Positions 16,418 to 25,375 of a DNA stretch of 64,000 bases are shown here, in pieces. The stretch comes from Marinobacter sp. es.042 (GTDB taxonomy: Bacteria; Pseudomonadota; Gammaproteobacteria; Pseudomonadales; Oleiphilaceae): the NCBI RefSeq assembly GCF_900188315.1, contig NZ_LT897781.1, positions 682,001-746,000 on the forward strand, in the 5' to 3' direction. Positions within the stretch are counted from its first letter, which is position 1. Each line of letters begins with the position of its first letter. Position numbers and translations under genes: made by a program. The notes under the pieces were generated by a model, which saw only the letters and a program-made list of their open reading frames with translations, did no database searches and was not told where the DNA came from.

Positions 16418-17554
16418 ATGGCCGAAGAAGACGACAACAGTCAGGAAAAAACAGAAGAGGCCACGCCGCGAAGGCTCGAAAAAGCCAAAGAGGATGGCCA
16501 GACTGCGCGCTCAAAGGAGCTGGCTACCATGGCCGTCCTGCTGGCAGGGGCCGGCGGCATGCTGATGTTTGGCGCCAGCCTCGGAGCCTCGCTGGAGGCG
16601 ATCATGCGCGATAGCTTCGTTATCGAACGCTCCGCCATCTTCGACATGCGCCACATGAGTGTGCAGCTCATCGAATCCTCCAAGGAGGCCGCCTGGGCTC
16701 TCTCTCCCATTTTGGTATTATTGCTGATCGCCGCTATCTTCGGCTCCATCGGCATCGGCGGCTTGCTGATCAGCGGCAAAGCCGTGGCCCCGAAACTCAA
16801 TCGCATGGACCCCATCAAGGGCCTCGGGCGCATGTTCTCAATGCGCTCCCTCATCGAGCTGGTCAAGGCCATTGCCAAGGTCGGTCTGGTGATGGCCTTG
16901 GCCATCCTGATCCTCGATCTGCGCACGGAAGACCTGCTTGCCATTGCCGAGGAGCCGGTGGTGCCCGCCATGGAACATGTACTCTGGACCATCGCCTGGA
17001 GCTTCTTCCTGCTTTCCTGCGCCACCATCATCATCGCGGCCATCGACGTACCTTTCCAGATCTACGATCACCAGAAAAAACTGCGCATGACCAAGCAGGA
17101 GGTGAAAGACGAATACAAGGACACCGAGGGCAAACCCGAGGTCAAAGGCAAGATCCGCCAACTCCAGCGTGAAATGGCCCAGCGCCGCATGATGCAGGAT
17201 GTGCCTACCGCAGATGTGGTGATCACCAACCCGACCCATTACGCCGTTGCCCTGAAATACGATCAAAAGGCGATGGCCGCGCCGATTGTGGTGGCCAAGG
17301 GCGCCGATGAGGTAGCCTTCAAGATCATGGAAATTGCCCGTGAGAACAAAGTCGAGATCCTGAGAACACCGCCGCTGACCCGGGCGGTGTACCACAACAC
17401 CGACATCGGCGAGGAGATTCCCGATGGCCTGTATATGGCCATTGCCCAGGTGCTCGCCTATGTGTTCCAGCTTCGACAGTTCCGCAAGGGGCGCGGGCCC
17501 AAGCCCGGTATGCCAGAGTTCCCGATTCCGTCGGATTTGCGGCGGGACGTCTAG
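16418..17554 (+). CDS. flhB: Flagellar export switch protein FlhB
   Basis: FlhB (378 residues) sits at the export gate and switches from hook-type to filament-type substrates. The N-terminal cytoplasmic start (EEDDNSQEKTEEATPRRLEKA) and four transmembrane helices are followed by the cytoplasmic FlhB-C domain. The autocleavage motif NPTH is at residues 271-274 and is intact. FliK triggers the switch. A separate short FlhB-C-like protein is encoded at 38662-38976. The gene is the last of this block and is followed by a structured non-coding region. Confidence 0.97.
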   Translation: MAEEDDNSQEKTEEATPRRLEKAKEDGQTARSKELATMAVLLAGAGGMLMFGASLGASLEAIMRDSFVIERSAIFDMRHMSVQLIESSKEAAWALSPILVLLLIAAIFGSIGIGGLLISGKAVAPKLNRMDPIKGLGRMFSMRSLIELVKAIAKVGLVMALAILILDLRTEDLLAIAEEPVVPAMEHVLWTIAWSFFLLSCATIIIAAIDVPFQIYDHQKKLRMTKQEVKDEYKDTEGKPEVKGKIRQLQREMAQRRMMQDVPTADVVITNPTHYAVALKYDQKAMAAPIVVAKGADEVAFKIMEIARENKVEILRTPPLTRAVYHNTDIGEEIPDGLYMAIAQVLAYVFQLRQFRKGRGPKPGMPEFPIPSDLRRDV

Positions 17555-17598
17555 TTTGGAGCTGGGTTTCTTTTGGTAGCCTGCGAGTACTGGTGCTG

Positions 17599-17708
17599 GC
17601 GGCTTGTCGGGTGGGCCTCCCAAAAACCGCTACGAGCACATCCATGTGCGCTTGACGTCGGCCATCCCTGGCCGCCGACATTTTTGGGAGGCCCACCCGA
17701 CAAACCGC
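17599..17708. repeat. Long inverted-repeat element, copy 1
   Basis: The 28-bp arms at 17599-17626 and 17681-17708 are complementary except for one position. They enclose a small inner hairpin GCACAT-CC-ATGTGC and a second at 17657-17679. A 27-bp core (17628-17654) is identical to copy 2 in reverse orientation. The outer arms differ in sequence from copy 2 yet stay self-complementary, which suggests selection for structure. It lies downstream of flhB between convergent genes, so it may act as a transcription end or RNA-stabilising element. Confidence 0.85.
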
Positions 17709-17747
17709 TTCTGAGCCATTCGATATCGCATTGAAAGTCAGAATCGT

Positions 17748-17779
17748 AGGTCGGATTATAGCTTCGCCTAATCCAACCT
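17748..17779. repeat. Short REP-like hairpin
   Basis: AGGTCGGATTA and TAATCCAACCT form an 11-bp stem with one G-T pair around a 10-base loop. The sequence resembles the GTAGGTCGGATTA-type extragenic palindromes common in gammaproteobacteria. It lies between the two long inverted-repeat elements. Confidence 0.65.
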
Positions 17780-17811
17780 TAGTGGTTTTGGCGGATTCCC
17801 GTCAGGTGTGC

Positions 17812-17919
17812 GAGGTTTGTGGGTCTGCTTCCCAAAAATGTCTGTGGCCATGGATGGCCACAGCCAAGCGCACATGGATGTGCTCGTAGCGTTTTTTGGG
17901 AAGCAGACCCACAAACCTC
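17812..17919. repeat. Long inverted-repeat element, copy 2 (opposite orientation)
   Basis: Perfect 27-bp arms at 17812-17838 and 17893-17919 enclose a perfect 9-bp inner stem (17842-17863) and the 27-bp core (17865-17891) shared with copy 1 as its reverse complement. The element reads in the opposite direction to copy 1, mirroring the convergent genes on either side. No protein is encoded. The gap 17555-17961 is otherwise unassigned. Confidence 0.85.
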
Positions 17920-17961
17920 TTCCCCCGAAACAGCAGGCTAGGGCAGGACTCGAAGGCAAGA

Positions 17962-18816
17962 TCAGCAACCAGCCTCGATAACCCGAACCATCGGTTCCCC
18001 GCGGCTTTCGGGAATTGGCAGAATCCCATACCAGGATCGCGGATCGTGCACCGTGGCGGAGGCAAACCCACAGGACAGGAAGTGTTCCCGTGCCTCTTCG
18101 TCGGTCTGGAAGTGGAAAGATACCTCGCTGCGGGTTACGGCCCCGAGGACGCCACCGAGGGCTTTGAGGGTGGTGTTCAGCAACGGCTGGCGGGGTTGGT
18201 AGTAGCTCTCGGAGAGGTAAATGGAGCCCGGGCGTTTGGCCATGGCAGCGGCTAGGCGGTGCCAGAACTCGCTGATGGTCGGCAGTGAGAAGTAGCTGGT
18301 CAGGCCTTCGGTGATAATGATCACCGGTTCGGAATTCTCAAATACCCGGTCGATCACTTTTTCCAGTTGATACTCGCCGTAGTCCGCGAGGATATCGATC
18401 GGCGTGACCTGGTGGTGGTCGCCGAGTCGGCCCGTGGCCATCAGGCGCAGTGCTTTGCGAGCCGCCATGTCGGGCAGGTCGGCTTCGACCACATGGAGTA
18501 GGGGGTGTTTCTGGCGTAACCGAATGCCTCTTGGCGACATGCCGCAGGCGATTTCCAGCACTTGTGTAATGCCCTTGTCGCGGATGGCCTGATCAATCAG
18601 GTGGTCGATAATCAGATGTCGTTGCAGCAGGAAGGTGCGGATGTTTCCGCCGATGGCGGCCTGACTGGCGGCTTCGAAGGGGGTCATCAGGCGATAGATC
18701 CAGCGGCCCTTTTCCGTAACGAGGGTGTCGTCAGAGAGCCCGTACCGGTGCCAGACGGCACCGGTATACAGGGCAGTGAAGCTGATGCCAGAGCTGTCAG
18801 TCGGCTTTCTGCTCAT
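17962..18816 (-). CDS. Class I SAM-dependent methyltransferase (LCM/PPM family)
   Basis: This 284-residue protein resembles the leucine carboxyl methyltransferase/TcmP-like family. The SAM-binding motif I is visible as VLEIACGMSPRGIRL and an acidic motif II as LLHVVEADLPD. The family-type segment IIITEGLTSYFSLPTISEF follows. The substrate is unknown. The start overlaps the end of the uracil permease gene by 20 bp, so the two are probably co-transcribed with upp. Neither domain nor context ties it to flagella. Confidence 0.8.
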   Translation of the reverse strand: MSRKPTDSSGISFTALYTGAVWHRYGLSDDTLVTEKGRWIYRLMTPFEAASQAAIGGNIRTFLLQRHLIIDHLIDQAIRDKGITQVLEIACGMSPRGIRLRQKHPLLHVVEADLPDMAARKALRLMATGRLGDHHQVTPIDILADYGEYQLEKVIDRVFENSEPVIIITEGLTSYFSLPTISEFWHRLAAAMAKRPGSIYLSESYYQPRQPLLNTTLKALGGVLGAVTRSEVSFHFQTDEEAREHFLSCGFASATVHDPRSWYGILPIPESRGEPMVRVIEAGC

Positions 18817-20053
18817 AGACGGCTTTACCCCATGCCTCGCGGCTGCCGGGGAGTATCAGGTTCAGGATGATGGCAGCCACCGCGCACAACGCGATGCCCT
18901 CCAGGTGCCCGAGCACCATGCCGCCGATACCGAACACCAGGGTGACACCCACGATAACCAGGTTGCGAGACTGTGACAGATCTACCTGGTGGCGGATCAG
19001 TGTGTTCAGGCCAACGACGGCAATGGAACCGAACAGCAGGCAGAGGATGCCGCCCATGACGGGTACCGGGATCGTCTGCAGTGCTGCGCCGAACTTGCCC
19101 ACGAAAGCCAGAACAATGGCGATGCAGGCAGCCCACCACATGACCTTGGGGTTGAAGTTCTTGGTGAGCATAACCGCGCCGGTGACTTCCGAGTAGGTGG
19201 TGTTGGGCGGTCCACCGAGCATGGAGGCGGCGCTGGTGGCCAGGCCGTCACCCAGCAAGGTGCGGTGCAGGCCCGGCTTTTCCAGGTAGTTCTTGCGGGT
19301 TACGTTGCCGATGGCCAGCACGTCACCGATGTGTTCAATGGCCGGCGCAATGGCGACGGGGATCATGAACAGCACGGCGCCCCAGCTGAATTCCGGCGCC
19401 ACAAAGTTGGGAACCGCAAACCAGGCGGCGTCCCGGATTGGCGTGGTATCCACGATCCCGGCAAACGCGGAGAGGATGTAGCCGGTGATAACACCGAACA
19501 TGATCGGAATCAGCCGGAAAATGCCTTTCGACCAGACCGACATGATGATGGTTACGGCCAGCGAGATCATGGCGATCCAGATGGCAGTGTCGTAGGGAAT
19601 CAGCTGGTTCGCGCCATCACCGGTGCGGCCGGAGGCCATGTGAACGGCAACCGGCGCCAGGCCGAGACCGATAGTCATGATCACGGGGCCGATGACCACC
19701 GGCGGCAACAGGCGGCGGACAAAACCGGTGCCTCGCAGCCGCACCAGTCCACTGAGGAAAATATAGAGAATACCCGCCGCCATCAGGCCGCCGAGCGTCT
19801 CTTCCATGCCGAACTTGCCTTTGGAGGCAATCACGGGGGCAATAAAGGCGAAGGACGACGCGAGGAAAATCGGGATCTGACCGCCGGTCACCACGTGAAA
19901 GATCAGGGTGCCCAGGCCGGCGGTGAACAGGGCCACGTTGGGATCCAGCCCGGTAATCAGTGGCATCAGAACCAGCGCGCCGAACGCCACCAGCAGCATC
20001 TGGGAGCCTGCAATAGCCTGTTTCCAGACCGGGTCGTTGGTATGGTCCTGCAT
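18797..20053 (-). CDS. uraA: Uracil permease (NCS2 family)
   Basis: This 418-residue polytopic membrane protein belongs to the nucleobase:cation symporter 2 family and has hydrophobic segments throughout. The motif FAIAPAIEHIGDVLAIGNVT-type segment (VAIAPAIEHIGDV) contains the substrate-binding glutamate of UraA, and LGGPPNTTYSE is the second half-helix motif. It begins 2 bp after the upp stop, a common uracil salvage arrangement. It imports uracil for Upp to convert to UMP. Confidence 0.93.
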   Translation of the reverse strand: MQDHTNDPVWKQAIAGSQMLLVAFGALVLMPLITGLDPNVALFTAGLGTLIFHVVTGGQIPIFLASSFAFIAPVIASKGKFGMEETLGGLMAAGILYIFLSGLVRLRGTGFVRRLLPPVVIGPVIMTIGLGLAPVAVHMASGRTGDGANQLIPYDTAIWIAMISLAVTIIMSVWSKGIFRLIPIMFGVITGYILSAFAGIVDTTPIRDAAWFAVPNFVAPEFSWGAVLFMIPVAIAPAIEHIGDVLAIGNVTRKNYLEKPGLHRTLLGDGLATSAASMLGGPPNTTYSEVTGAVMLTKNFNPKVMWWAACIAIVLAFVGKFGAALQTIPVPVMGGILCLLFGSIAVVGLNTLIRHQVDLSQSRNLVIVGVTLVFGIGGMVLGHLEGIALCAVAAIILNLILPGSREAWGKAVYEQKAD

Positions 20054-20055
20054 TC

Positions 20056-20694
20056 TTAAACGTCCTTTTGCTTGGTGCCGAAGATTTTGTCACCGGCATC
20101 GCCGAGACCCGGAAGGATGTAGCCTTTGTCGTTGAGGCGCTCATCAACGGAGGCAGTGTAAATAGACACGTCCGGATGTTTTTCCAGAACCTTTTCAACG
20201 CCTTCAGGCGCGGCAACCAGAACCAGGGCCCGGATCTCGGTGCTGCCAGCCTTCTTGAGCAGGTCAATGGTGGAGATCATTGAGCCACCGGTGGCGAGCA
20301 TCGGATCGACAATCATGGCCATGCGCTGGTCCAGTTCGCCCACCAGCTTTTCAAGGTAGGTGCTGGCCTCGAGGGTTTCCTCATTGCGGATCTGGCCGAC
20401 AACACTGACCCGGGCCACCGGAATCAGGCTGAGGACACCGTCAAGCATGCCAAGGCCGGCCCGCAGGATCGGCACGATGGTGACTTTCTTGCCGTGAATC
20501 TGTTCCACGTTAACCGGCCCTGCCCAGCCTTCGATGGTCTTTTCCTGCAGATTGAAGTCTTTGGTGGCCTCGTAGGTCAGGAGTGCACCGACTTCCTGTG
20601 CCAGCTCCCGGAAATTCTTGGTGCTGATATCCGCACGGCGCATGATGCCGAGCTTGTGGCGGATCAGAGGGTGTTTTACCTCGTGGATTGGCAT
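20056..20694 (-). CDS. upp: Uracil phosphoribosyltransferase
   Basis: This 212-residue enzyme converts uracil and PRPP to UMP. The PRPP-binding loop [14 protein letters not shown] and the C-terminal uracil-binding segment [16 protein letters not shown] are intact. The length matches E. coli Upp (208). It is the first gene of the minus-strand upp-uraA-methyltransferase unit. It is divergent from flhA, with 218 bp between the two starts. Confidence 0.97.
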   Translation of the reverse strand: MPIHEVKHPLIRHKLGIMRRADISTKNFRELAQEVGALLTYEATKDFNLQEKTIEGWAGPVNVEQIHGKKVTIVPILRAGLGMLDGVLSLIPVARVSVVGQIRNEETLEASTYLEKLVGELDQRMAMIVDPMLATGGSMISTIDLLKKAGSTEIRALVLVAAPEGVEKVLEKHPDVSIYTASVDERLNDKGYILPGLGDAGDKIFGTKQKDV

Positions 20695-20812
20695 GGGGTC
20701 ACCTGTGTGTCTGGTTGGAATTTTGGCGTCGCGATCAAATGGCGCAAGGATACCGCATCTGGCAAGGCGAGTCAGGCCGCAAATGGCTGCTTAACGGAAA
20801 TCCCCTAAGGGG

Positions 20813-20829
20813 TGGTACGGATCTTGCGA
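20813..20829 (+). promoter_or_regulatory. Sigma-54 promoter for flhA
   Basis: TGGTACGGATCTTGCGA has GG (20814-20815) and GC (20826-20827) separated by 10 bases, with a TTGC -12 box. It lies 84 bp before the chosen flhA ATG. A small palindrome, CCCCTAAGGGG (20802-20812), abuts its upstream edge. Confidence 0.8.
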
Positions 20830-20912
20830 TAACCCTTCCAAACGACGCTCCGGTGTCAGATTTTCGACCTTCAAAACGCCTGCAGGCACGGCCAATCGGA
20901 GAAGTATCCGGC

Positions 20913-23093
20913 ATGGACAGAGCTTTAGTCCTCAATAACGTCAAAACCCTGACGCGGGGCAACCTGGGCATACCCATCATGCTGATGGGCTTGCTGGGCA
21001 TGATGATTCTGCCCATGCCGGCGTTCCTCCTGGACGTGTTCTTTACTTTCAACATCACCCTATCGATTGTCATTCTGCTGGTGTGTGTCTACGCCTTGCG
21101 GCCGATGGAGTTTGCATCTTTTCCCACGGTCCTGCTGGTAGCCACACTTCTGCGTCTCGCCTTGAACGTGGCGTCTACCCGGATTGTTCTGCTGAACGGC
21201 CACGAAGGTGGTGACGCCGCCGGTAAAGTGATCGAATCCTTCGGCGCCGTTCTGATCGGCGGCAACTACGCCGTAGGTCTGGTGGTGTTCGCGATTCTCA
21301 TGATCATCAACTTCCTGGTCGTGACCAAAGGTGCCGGCCGGGTCTCCGAGGTAAGCGCCCGTTTCACACTGGATGCAATGCCCGGCAAGCAGATGGCGAT
21401 CGATGCGGATCTGAACGCCGGCCTGATCAATCAGGATGAGGCCAAGCATCGTCGTGCCGAGATTGCCCAGGAAGCGGATTTCTACGGCTCCATGGACGGC
21501 GCGTCCAAGTTTGTGAAAGGCGACGCCATTGCTGGCCTGCTGATTCTTGCCATCAACATCATTGGCGGTATTGCCATTGGTATGCTGCAGCACGGTCTGG
21601 ATTTCGGGCTGGCCATGGAGCGCTATGCGCTGCTGACCATTGGCGACGGCCTGGTGGCACAGATTCCCTCGCTGCTGCTATCCACGTCTGCTGCAATCAT
21701 GGTAACGCGGGTTACCTCCAGCCAGGACATGGGAGGCCAGATCCTCCAGCAAATGTTCAGCGCGCCCAAGGCGCTGTCCATTGCCGCCGCTATCCTGATC
21801 ATTCTCGGTCTGATTCCCGGCATGCCCCACGTGGCCTTCCTGGGTCTGGGTGCACTGGCCGCCGGCGCTGCCTGGTATATCTGGAAGCACCAGAGACAGA
21901 CCGTCGAAGAAGATGGCGCATTCCCGGCGCGGGGCGCTGGCGGGGCGACTCCGCGGCCGGCGGGGCGTGATCTGCCACCAGGCGGTGATGCTGGCGGCGA
22001 TCAGGGTCGTCAGCTACCGGCCCCTGGAGAGACCAAGGAGCTGGGCTGGGACGATGTGTCCACTGTCGATATTGTCGGTCTGGAAGTGGGTTATCGGTTG
22101 ATCCCGCTGGTGGACAAGTCACAAGGTGGCCAGTTGCTCAGTCGTATCAAGGGCGTTCGTAAAAAGTTGTCCCAGGATCTCGGCTTCCTGATGCCCTCGG
22201 TCCACATTCGAGACAACCTCGATCTGATGCCTAACGTCTATCGCATTACCCTGATGGGCGTGACCATTGCCGAGGCCGAAATCCATCCGGACCGCGAGCT
22301 GGCCATCGACCCCGGTCAGGTATTCGGAAAGATAGAGGGCATTGAAGGCAAGGATCCGGCGTTTGGTCTGGATGCCAGCTGGATTGAGCCAGACAAGAAA
22401 GACCAGGCCCAGACGCTCGGCTATACCGTGGTCGATGCCAGTACGGTGGTCGCGACCCACCTTAACCAGGTGCTGCAGAAACACGCCCACGAGCTGCTGG
22501 GCCACGAGGAAGTCCAGAAATGGCTGGATCAGCTTGAAAAGATTTCTCCGAAGTTGGCCGAGGAACTGGTGCCCACCACCGTATCCATCAGCTTGCTGCT
22601 GAAAGTGCTGCAGAACCTCCTGAAAGAGGAAGTGCCGATCCGGGACATGCGGTCCATTGCCGAGGCCATCGTGAACGTGCACCCGAAGAGTCAGGATCCG
22701 AAGCTGTTGACCACCGTTGCCCGGCAGTCCCTGCGTCGGATGATTGTCCAGAGTATCTGCGGCAACGAATCGGAGATACCGGTGATCACCCTGGATCCGG
22801 ATCTGGAACAGTTATTGCTAAAGTCTGTTCAGCAGAGTCAACAATCCGGCGGACAGGAAGATATTGGCCTGGTCCTGGAGCCGAATATGGTTGAAAAGCT
22901 CCAGCGCTCGCTTCAGGAGAGCGTCCAGCGTCAGGAGATGCTCGGCAAGCCGGCCATTCTGCTGGTGTCCGGGCCCCTGAGGCCGGTGCTGGCGAAGTTC
23001 GCCAGCTACGGGGTAGAGCGCCTGCATGTGCTCTCGTACCAGGAAATTCCGGATAACAAACAGATTACGATCGTGGCGTCCGTTGGCCAGTAA
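20913..23093 (+). CDS. flhA: Flagellar type III export gate protein FlhA
   Basis: FlhA forms the nonameric export gate channel and docks substrate-chaperone complexes. The start was chosen at ATG 20913 (MDRALVLNNVKTLTRGN, 726 residues). The frame is open further upstream, but that part lies over the sigma-54 promoter and does not look like FlhA. The N-terminal half has about eight transmembrane helices and the family segment ARFTLDAMPGKQMAIDADL. The C-terminal half is the cytoplasmic domain, preceded here by a Gly/Pro-rich linker (about 345-365). Confidence 0.96.
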   Translation: MDRALVLNNVKTLTRGNLGIPIMLMGLLGMMILPMPAFLLDVFFTFNITLSIVILLVCVYALRPMEFASFPTVLLVATLLRLALNVASTRIVLLNGHEGGDAAGKVIESFGAVLIGGNYAVGLVVFAILMIINFLVVTKGAGRVSEVSARFTLDAMPGKQMAIDADLNAGLINQDEAKHRRAEIAQEADFYGSMDGASKFVKGDAIAGLLILAINIIGGIAIGMLQHGLDFGLAMERYALLTIGDGLVAQIPSLLLSTSAAIMVTRVTSSQDMGGQILQQMFSAPKALSIAAAILIILGLIPGMPHVAFLGLGALAAGAAWYIWKHQRQTVEEDGAFPARGAGGATPRPAGRDLPPGGDAGGDQGRQLPAPGETKELGWDDVSTVDIVGLEVGYRLIPLVDKSQGGQLLSRIKGVRKKLSQDLGFLMPSVHIRDNLDLMPNVYRITLMGVTIAEAEIHPDRELAIDPGQVFGKIEGIEGKDPAFGLDASWIEPDKKDQAQTLGYTVVDASTVVATHLNQVLQKHAHELLGHEEVQKWLDQLEKISPKLAEELVPTTVSISLLLKVLQNLLKEEVPIRDMRSIAEAIVNVHPKSQDPKLLTTVARQSLRRMIVQSICGNESEIPVITLDPDLEQLLLKSVQQSQQSGGQEDIGLVLEPNMVEKLQRSLQESVQRQEMLGKPAILLVSGPLRPVLAKFASYGVERLHVLSYQEIPDNKQITIVASVGQ

Positions 23094-23153
23094 CGGCGCG
23101 GATGACAGAGCGGACAGCGCCGGCACGGCGTTGCCGGTGGAGGAAGAGGCATC

Positions 23154-24461
23154 ATGAAAGTAAAGCGGTTTTTTGCTCAGACCATGGCCGAGGCGCTCAA
23201 GCAGGTCAGTGAACAGATGGGGCCGGACGCCGTGATCCTTTCCAATCGTCGGGTCGACGGCGGTGTCGAAATTGTGACGGCGTTGGATTATGACGAGAAT
23301 ATGGCGCGCCAGCGACTGGGCAACCAGGCAGAAGACGCCGCCAACGGGTCCCGCTTGGCCGAGATGCAGGCCGACCAGCACAGGCGTCTTGAAGACGAGC
23401 TGAGCCGGTCCCGGGACCGCATCCGTGAAGTCCGGGAAAAGCGGGCATCGCAGGGCGCGAGCTACGCCGGTTCGTTCGCTGCCATTCAGCAAGAGGTGAG
23501 TGGTGGTTTTGGTGATATTGCACCTCTGCCACAGGCGCCGAGGGAAGCCTATTCCGATGAGCTGGCGCAGATGCGGGCCGAGATCAGCTCGCTCAAAGAC
23601 ATGATGCAGGGCCGTCGGCCGCAAACGGAGCCGGAGGTTTCTGCGACCACCGCCGTGCAGCAGAGGCTTGCCGAGCGCTTGCAGGAGTTCGGCCTCGGCA
23701 GCGATCTGGCGGGGTCAATTTCCCGTCGTCACAAGTCGGGGCGCCTGGAAGACGGTTGGAAGCAGTCCCTGAAAATGCTGTGTACCGGGGTCCGGACCTC
23801 CCGCATGGAGTGGCTGGATGAGGGCGGCGCCTACGCGTTGGTGGGTCCGACAGGGTCCGGGAAAACCACCACCATCGGAAAACTCGCCGCTCGCTACGTG
23901 CTCAAGCATGGCTCCGATTCCGTGGCCCTGGTTACCACGGACCGCTATCGGGTGGCGGCGCACGAGCAGTTATTCGTGTTCGGTCGGATCCTGAATGTGC
24001 CGGTGCGGGTCGTGGATGAAAGCCACAGTCTGGACGATATTCTGGATGAGCTGTCAGACCGTCATCTGGTGCTGATTGATACCGCCGGACTGACCAGTGC
24101 CGACAAAGGCTATCAGGAACAGCTGGCCGAACTGGCTCGCAGCCATCACAATATCAAAACCCATCTGGTGGTCTCGGCAACCAGTCAGCCTCGCATCATG
24201 AAATCCGTGTGGCATTGCTATAAGATGGCAAATCTTGCGGGCTGTGTGATGACCAAAATCGACGAGGCCCTGACGCTGGGCGAGTCTCTCGGGTTTGTGA
24301 TGGAAACCGGTCTGCCGGTAGCCTATTACACAGACGGCCAGAAGATTCCTGAAGACCTGCACCACGCAGAAGCCGTTCCGCTGGTGCGGTTGGCCGTGGA
24401 TCGGCTGAAAACACTCCAGCAACAGCAAGCGGTCGCAGAGGGCCTGAAAGAGCACGCCTGA
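23154..24461 (+). CDS. flhF: SRP-type GTPase FlhF, polar flagellar placement
   Basis: FlhF (435 residues) marks the cell pole for flagellar assembly. The N-terminal B domain (MKVKRFFAQTMAEALKQV) is followed by a variable region and the SRP-type G domain. That domain contains the P-loop VGPTGSGKTTTIGKLAARY and the motifs VTTDRYRVAAHEQL, LIDTAGLTSADK and MTKIDEALTLG. All GTP-binding motifs are intact. FleN, encoded 68 bp later, acts against it in controlling flagellar number. GGAGGAAGAGG precedes the ATG. Confidence 0.96.
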   Translation: MKVKRFFAQTMAEALKQVSEQMGPDAVILSNRRVDGGVEIVTALDYDENMARQRLGNQAEDAANGSRLAEMQADQHRRLEDELSRSRDRIREVREKRASQGASYAGSFAAIQQEVSGGFGDIAPLPQAPREAYSDELAQMRAEISSLKDMMQGRRPQTEPEVSATTAVQQRLAERLQEFGLGSDLAGSISRRHKSGRLEDGWKQSLKMLCTGVRTSRMEWLDEGGAYALVGPTGSGKTTTIGKLAARYVLKHGSDSVALVTTDRYRVAAHEQLFVFGRILNVPVRVVDESHSLDDILDELSDRHLVLIDTAGLTSADKGYQEQLAELARSHHNIKTHLVVSATSQPRIMKSVWHCYKMANLAGCVMTKIDEALTLGESLGFVMETGLPVAYYTDGQKIPEDLHHAEAVPLVRLAVDRLKTLQQQQAVAEGLKEHA

Positions 24462-24529
24462 GACCGGACAGATTGACAGCAGGCGTCGGAGACAAAGCCG
24501 GCGAAACGTGGCGAGAGACCAAAAACAGT

Positions 24530-25342
24530 ATGAGCAGAGCACATCCGGTACAGGTGATTGCAGTTTCCGGCGGAAAGGGTGGTGTCGGCAAGAGTAACGT
24601 GTCGGTGAACCTCGGAATTGCCCTGGCGCAGAAAGGCCGGAGAGTGGTACTGCTCGACGCCGATCTGGGGCTCGCCAATATCGACGTCTTGCTGGGCATC
24701 ACTGCCAATCGTAACCTCCAGGATGTTCTGGCCGGCGATTGTGATCTGAAGGACGTTCTGGTGAATGGTCCCGGTGGCATCAAGATTGTCCCCGCCTCTT
24801 CCGGTACCCAACGAATGACCCAGCTCAGCCCCATGGAACATGCCGGGCTGATTAATGCGTTCAGCGAACTGGGTGATCAGATCGATGTTTTGATAGTGGA
24901 TACCGCTGCCGGTATCTCCGAATCTGTGGTCAGTTTTCTCAGGGCCTCCCAGGAGCTTTTGCTGGTAGTGTGTGACGAGCCCACGTCCATTACTGACTGT
25001 TACGCTTTGATTAAACTTATGAACCGCGAGTACGGCACCAATCGGTTCCGTATTCTTGCCAACCAGGTCCGGAATGAACAGGAAGGCCGGCATCTGTTCG
25101 AAAAACTGACACGGGTCACCGAGCGCTTCCTGGATGTGGCACTACAATACGTAGGAATAGTCCCCTACGATGAGGCCGTGAAGAAAGCGGTTCAGCGGCA
25201 GCGTGCGGTGCTGGACGCCTATCCCAGGGCGAAAGCTTCGCTGGCCATCAAGGCGCTGGCGGACAAGGTAGATAGCTGGCCGTTGCCGTCCTCTCCCCGC
25301 GGGCATCTGGAATTTTTTGTGGAGCGGCTCGTCGAAGTCTGA
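24530..25342 (+). CDS. fleN: Flagellar number regulator FleN/FlhG (MinD-like ATPase)
   Basis: The start at ATG 24530 (MSRAHPVQVIAVSGGKGGVGKS) gives 270 residues; the frame is open from 24473 without a better start. This is a ParA/MinD ATPase with the deviant Walker A GGKGGVGKS and a DADLGLANID motif. The switch motif VDTAAGISESV follows. FleN binds the activator FleQ and limits flagella to one per pole in Pseudomonas. Position between flhF and fliA is canonical. Confidence 0.95.
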   Translation: MSRAHPVQVIAVSGGKGGVGKSNVSVNLGIALAQKGRRVVLLDADLGLANIDVLLGITANRNLQDVLAGDCDLKDVLVNGPGGIKIVPASSGTQRMTQLSPMEHAGLINAFSELGDQIDVLIVDTAAGISESVVSFLRASQELLLVVCDEPTSITDCYALIKLMNREYGTNRFRILANQVRNEQEGRHLFEKLTRVTERFLDVALQYVGIVPYDEAVKKAVQRQRAVLDAYPRAKASLAIKALADKVDSWPLPSSPRGHLEFFVERLVEV

Positions 25343-25375
25343 ATCGGATCCAGTCAAACAAAAAAAACCGGATAC

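Noticed and set aside
18989..20059. Plus-strand open frame of 356 codons opposite uraA
   Set aside because: Composition is extremely Gly/His/Asn/Asp-rich and it is antisense to a clear permease.
20688..20912. Longer N-terminus of FlhA
   Set aside because: The frame is open from 20688 but this stretch contains the sigma-54 promoter and does not resemble FlhA, so ATG 20913 was used.
23125..23145. Possible sigma-54 promoter before flhF (GGCACGGCGTTGC-like)
   Set aside because: GG and GC are separated by 9 bases rather than 10, and the sequence is explained as a small GC-rich hairpin; flhF probably shares the flhA transcript.
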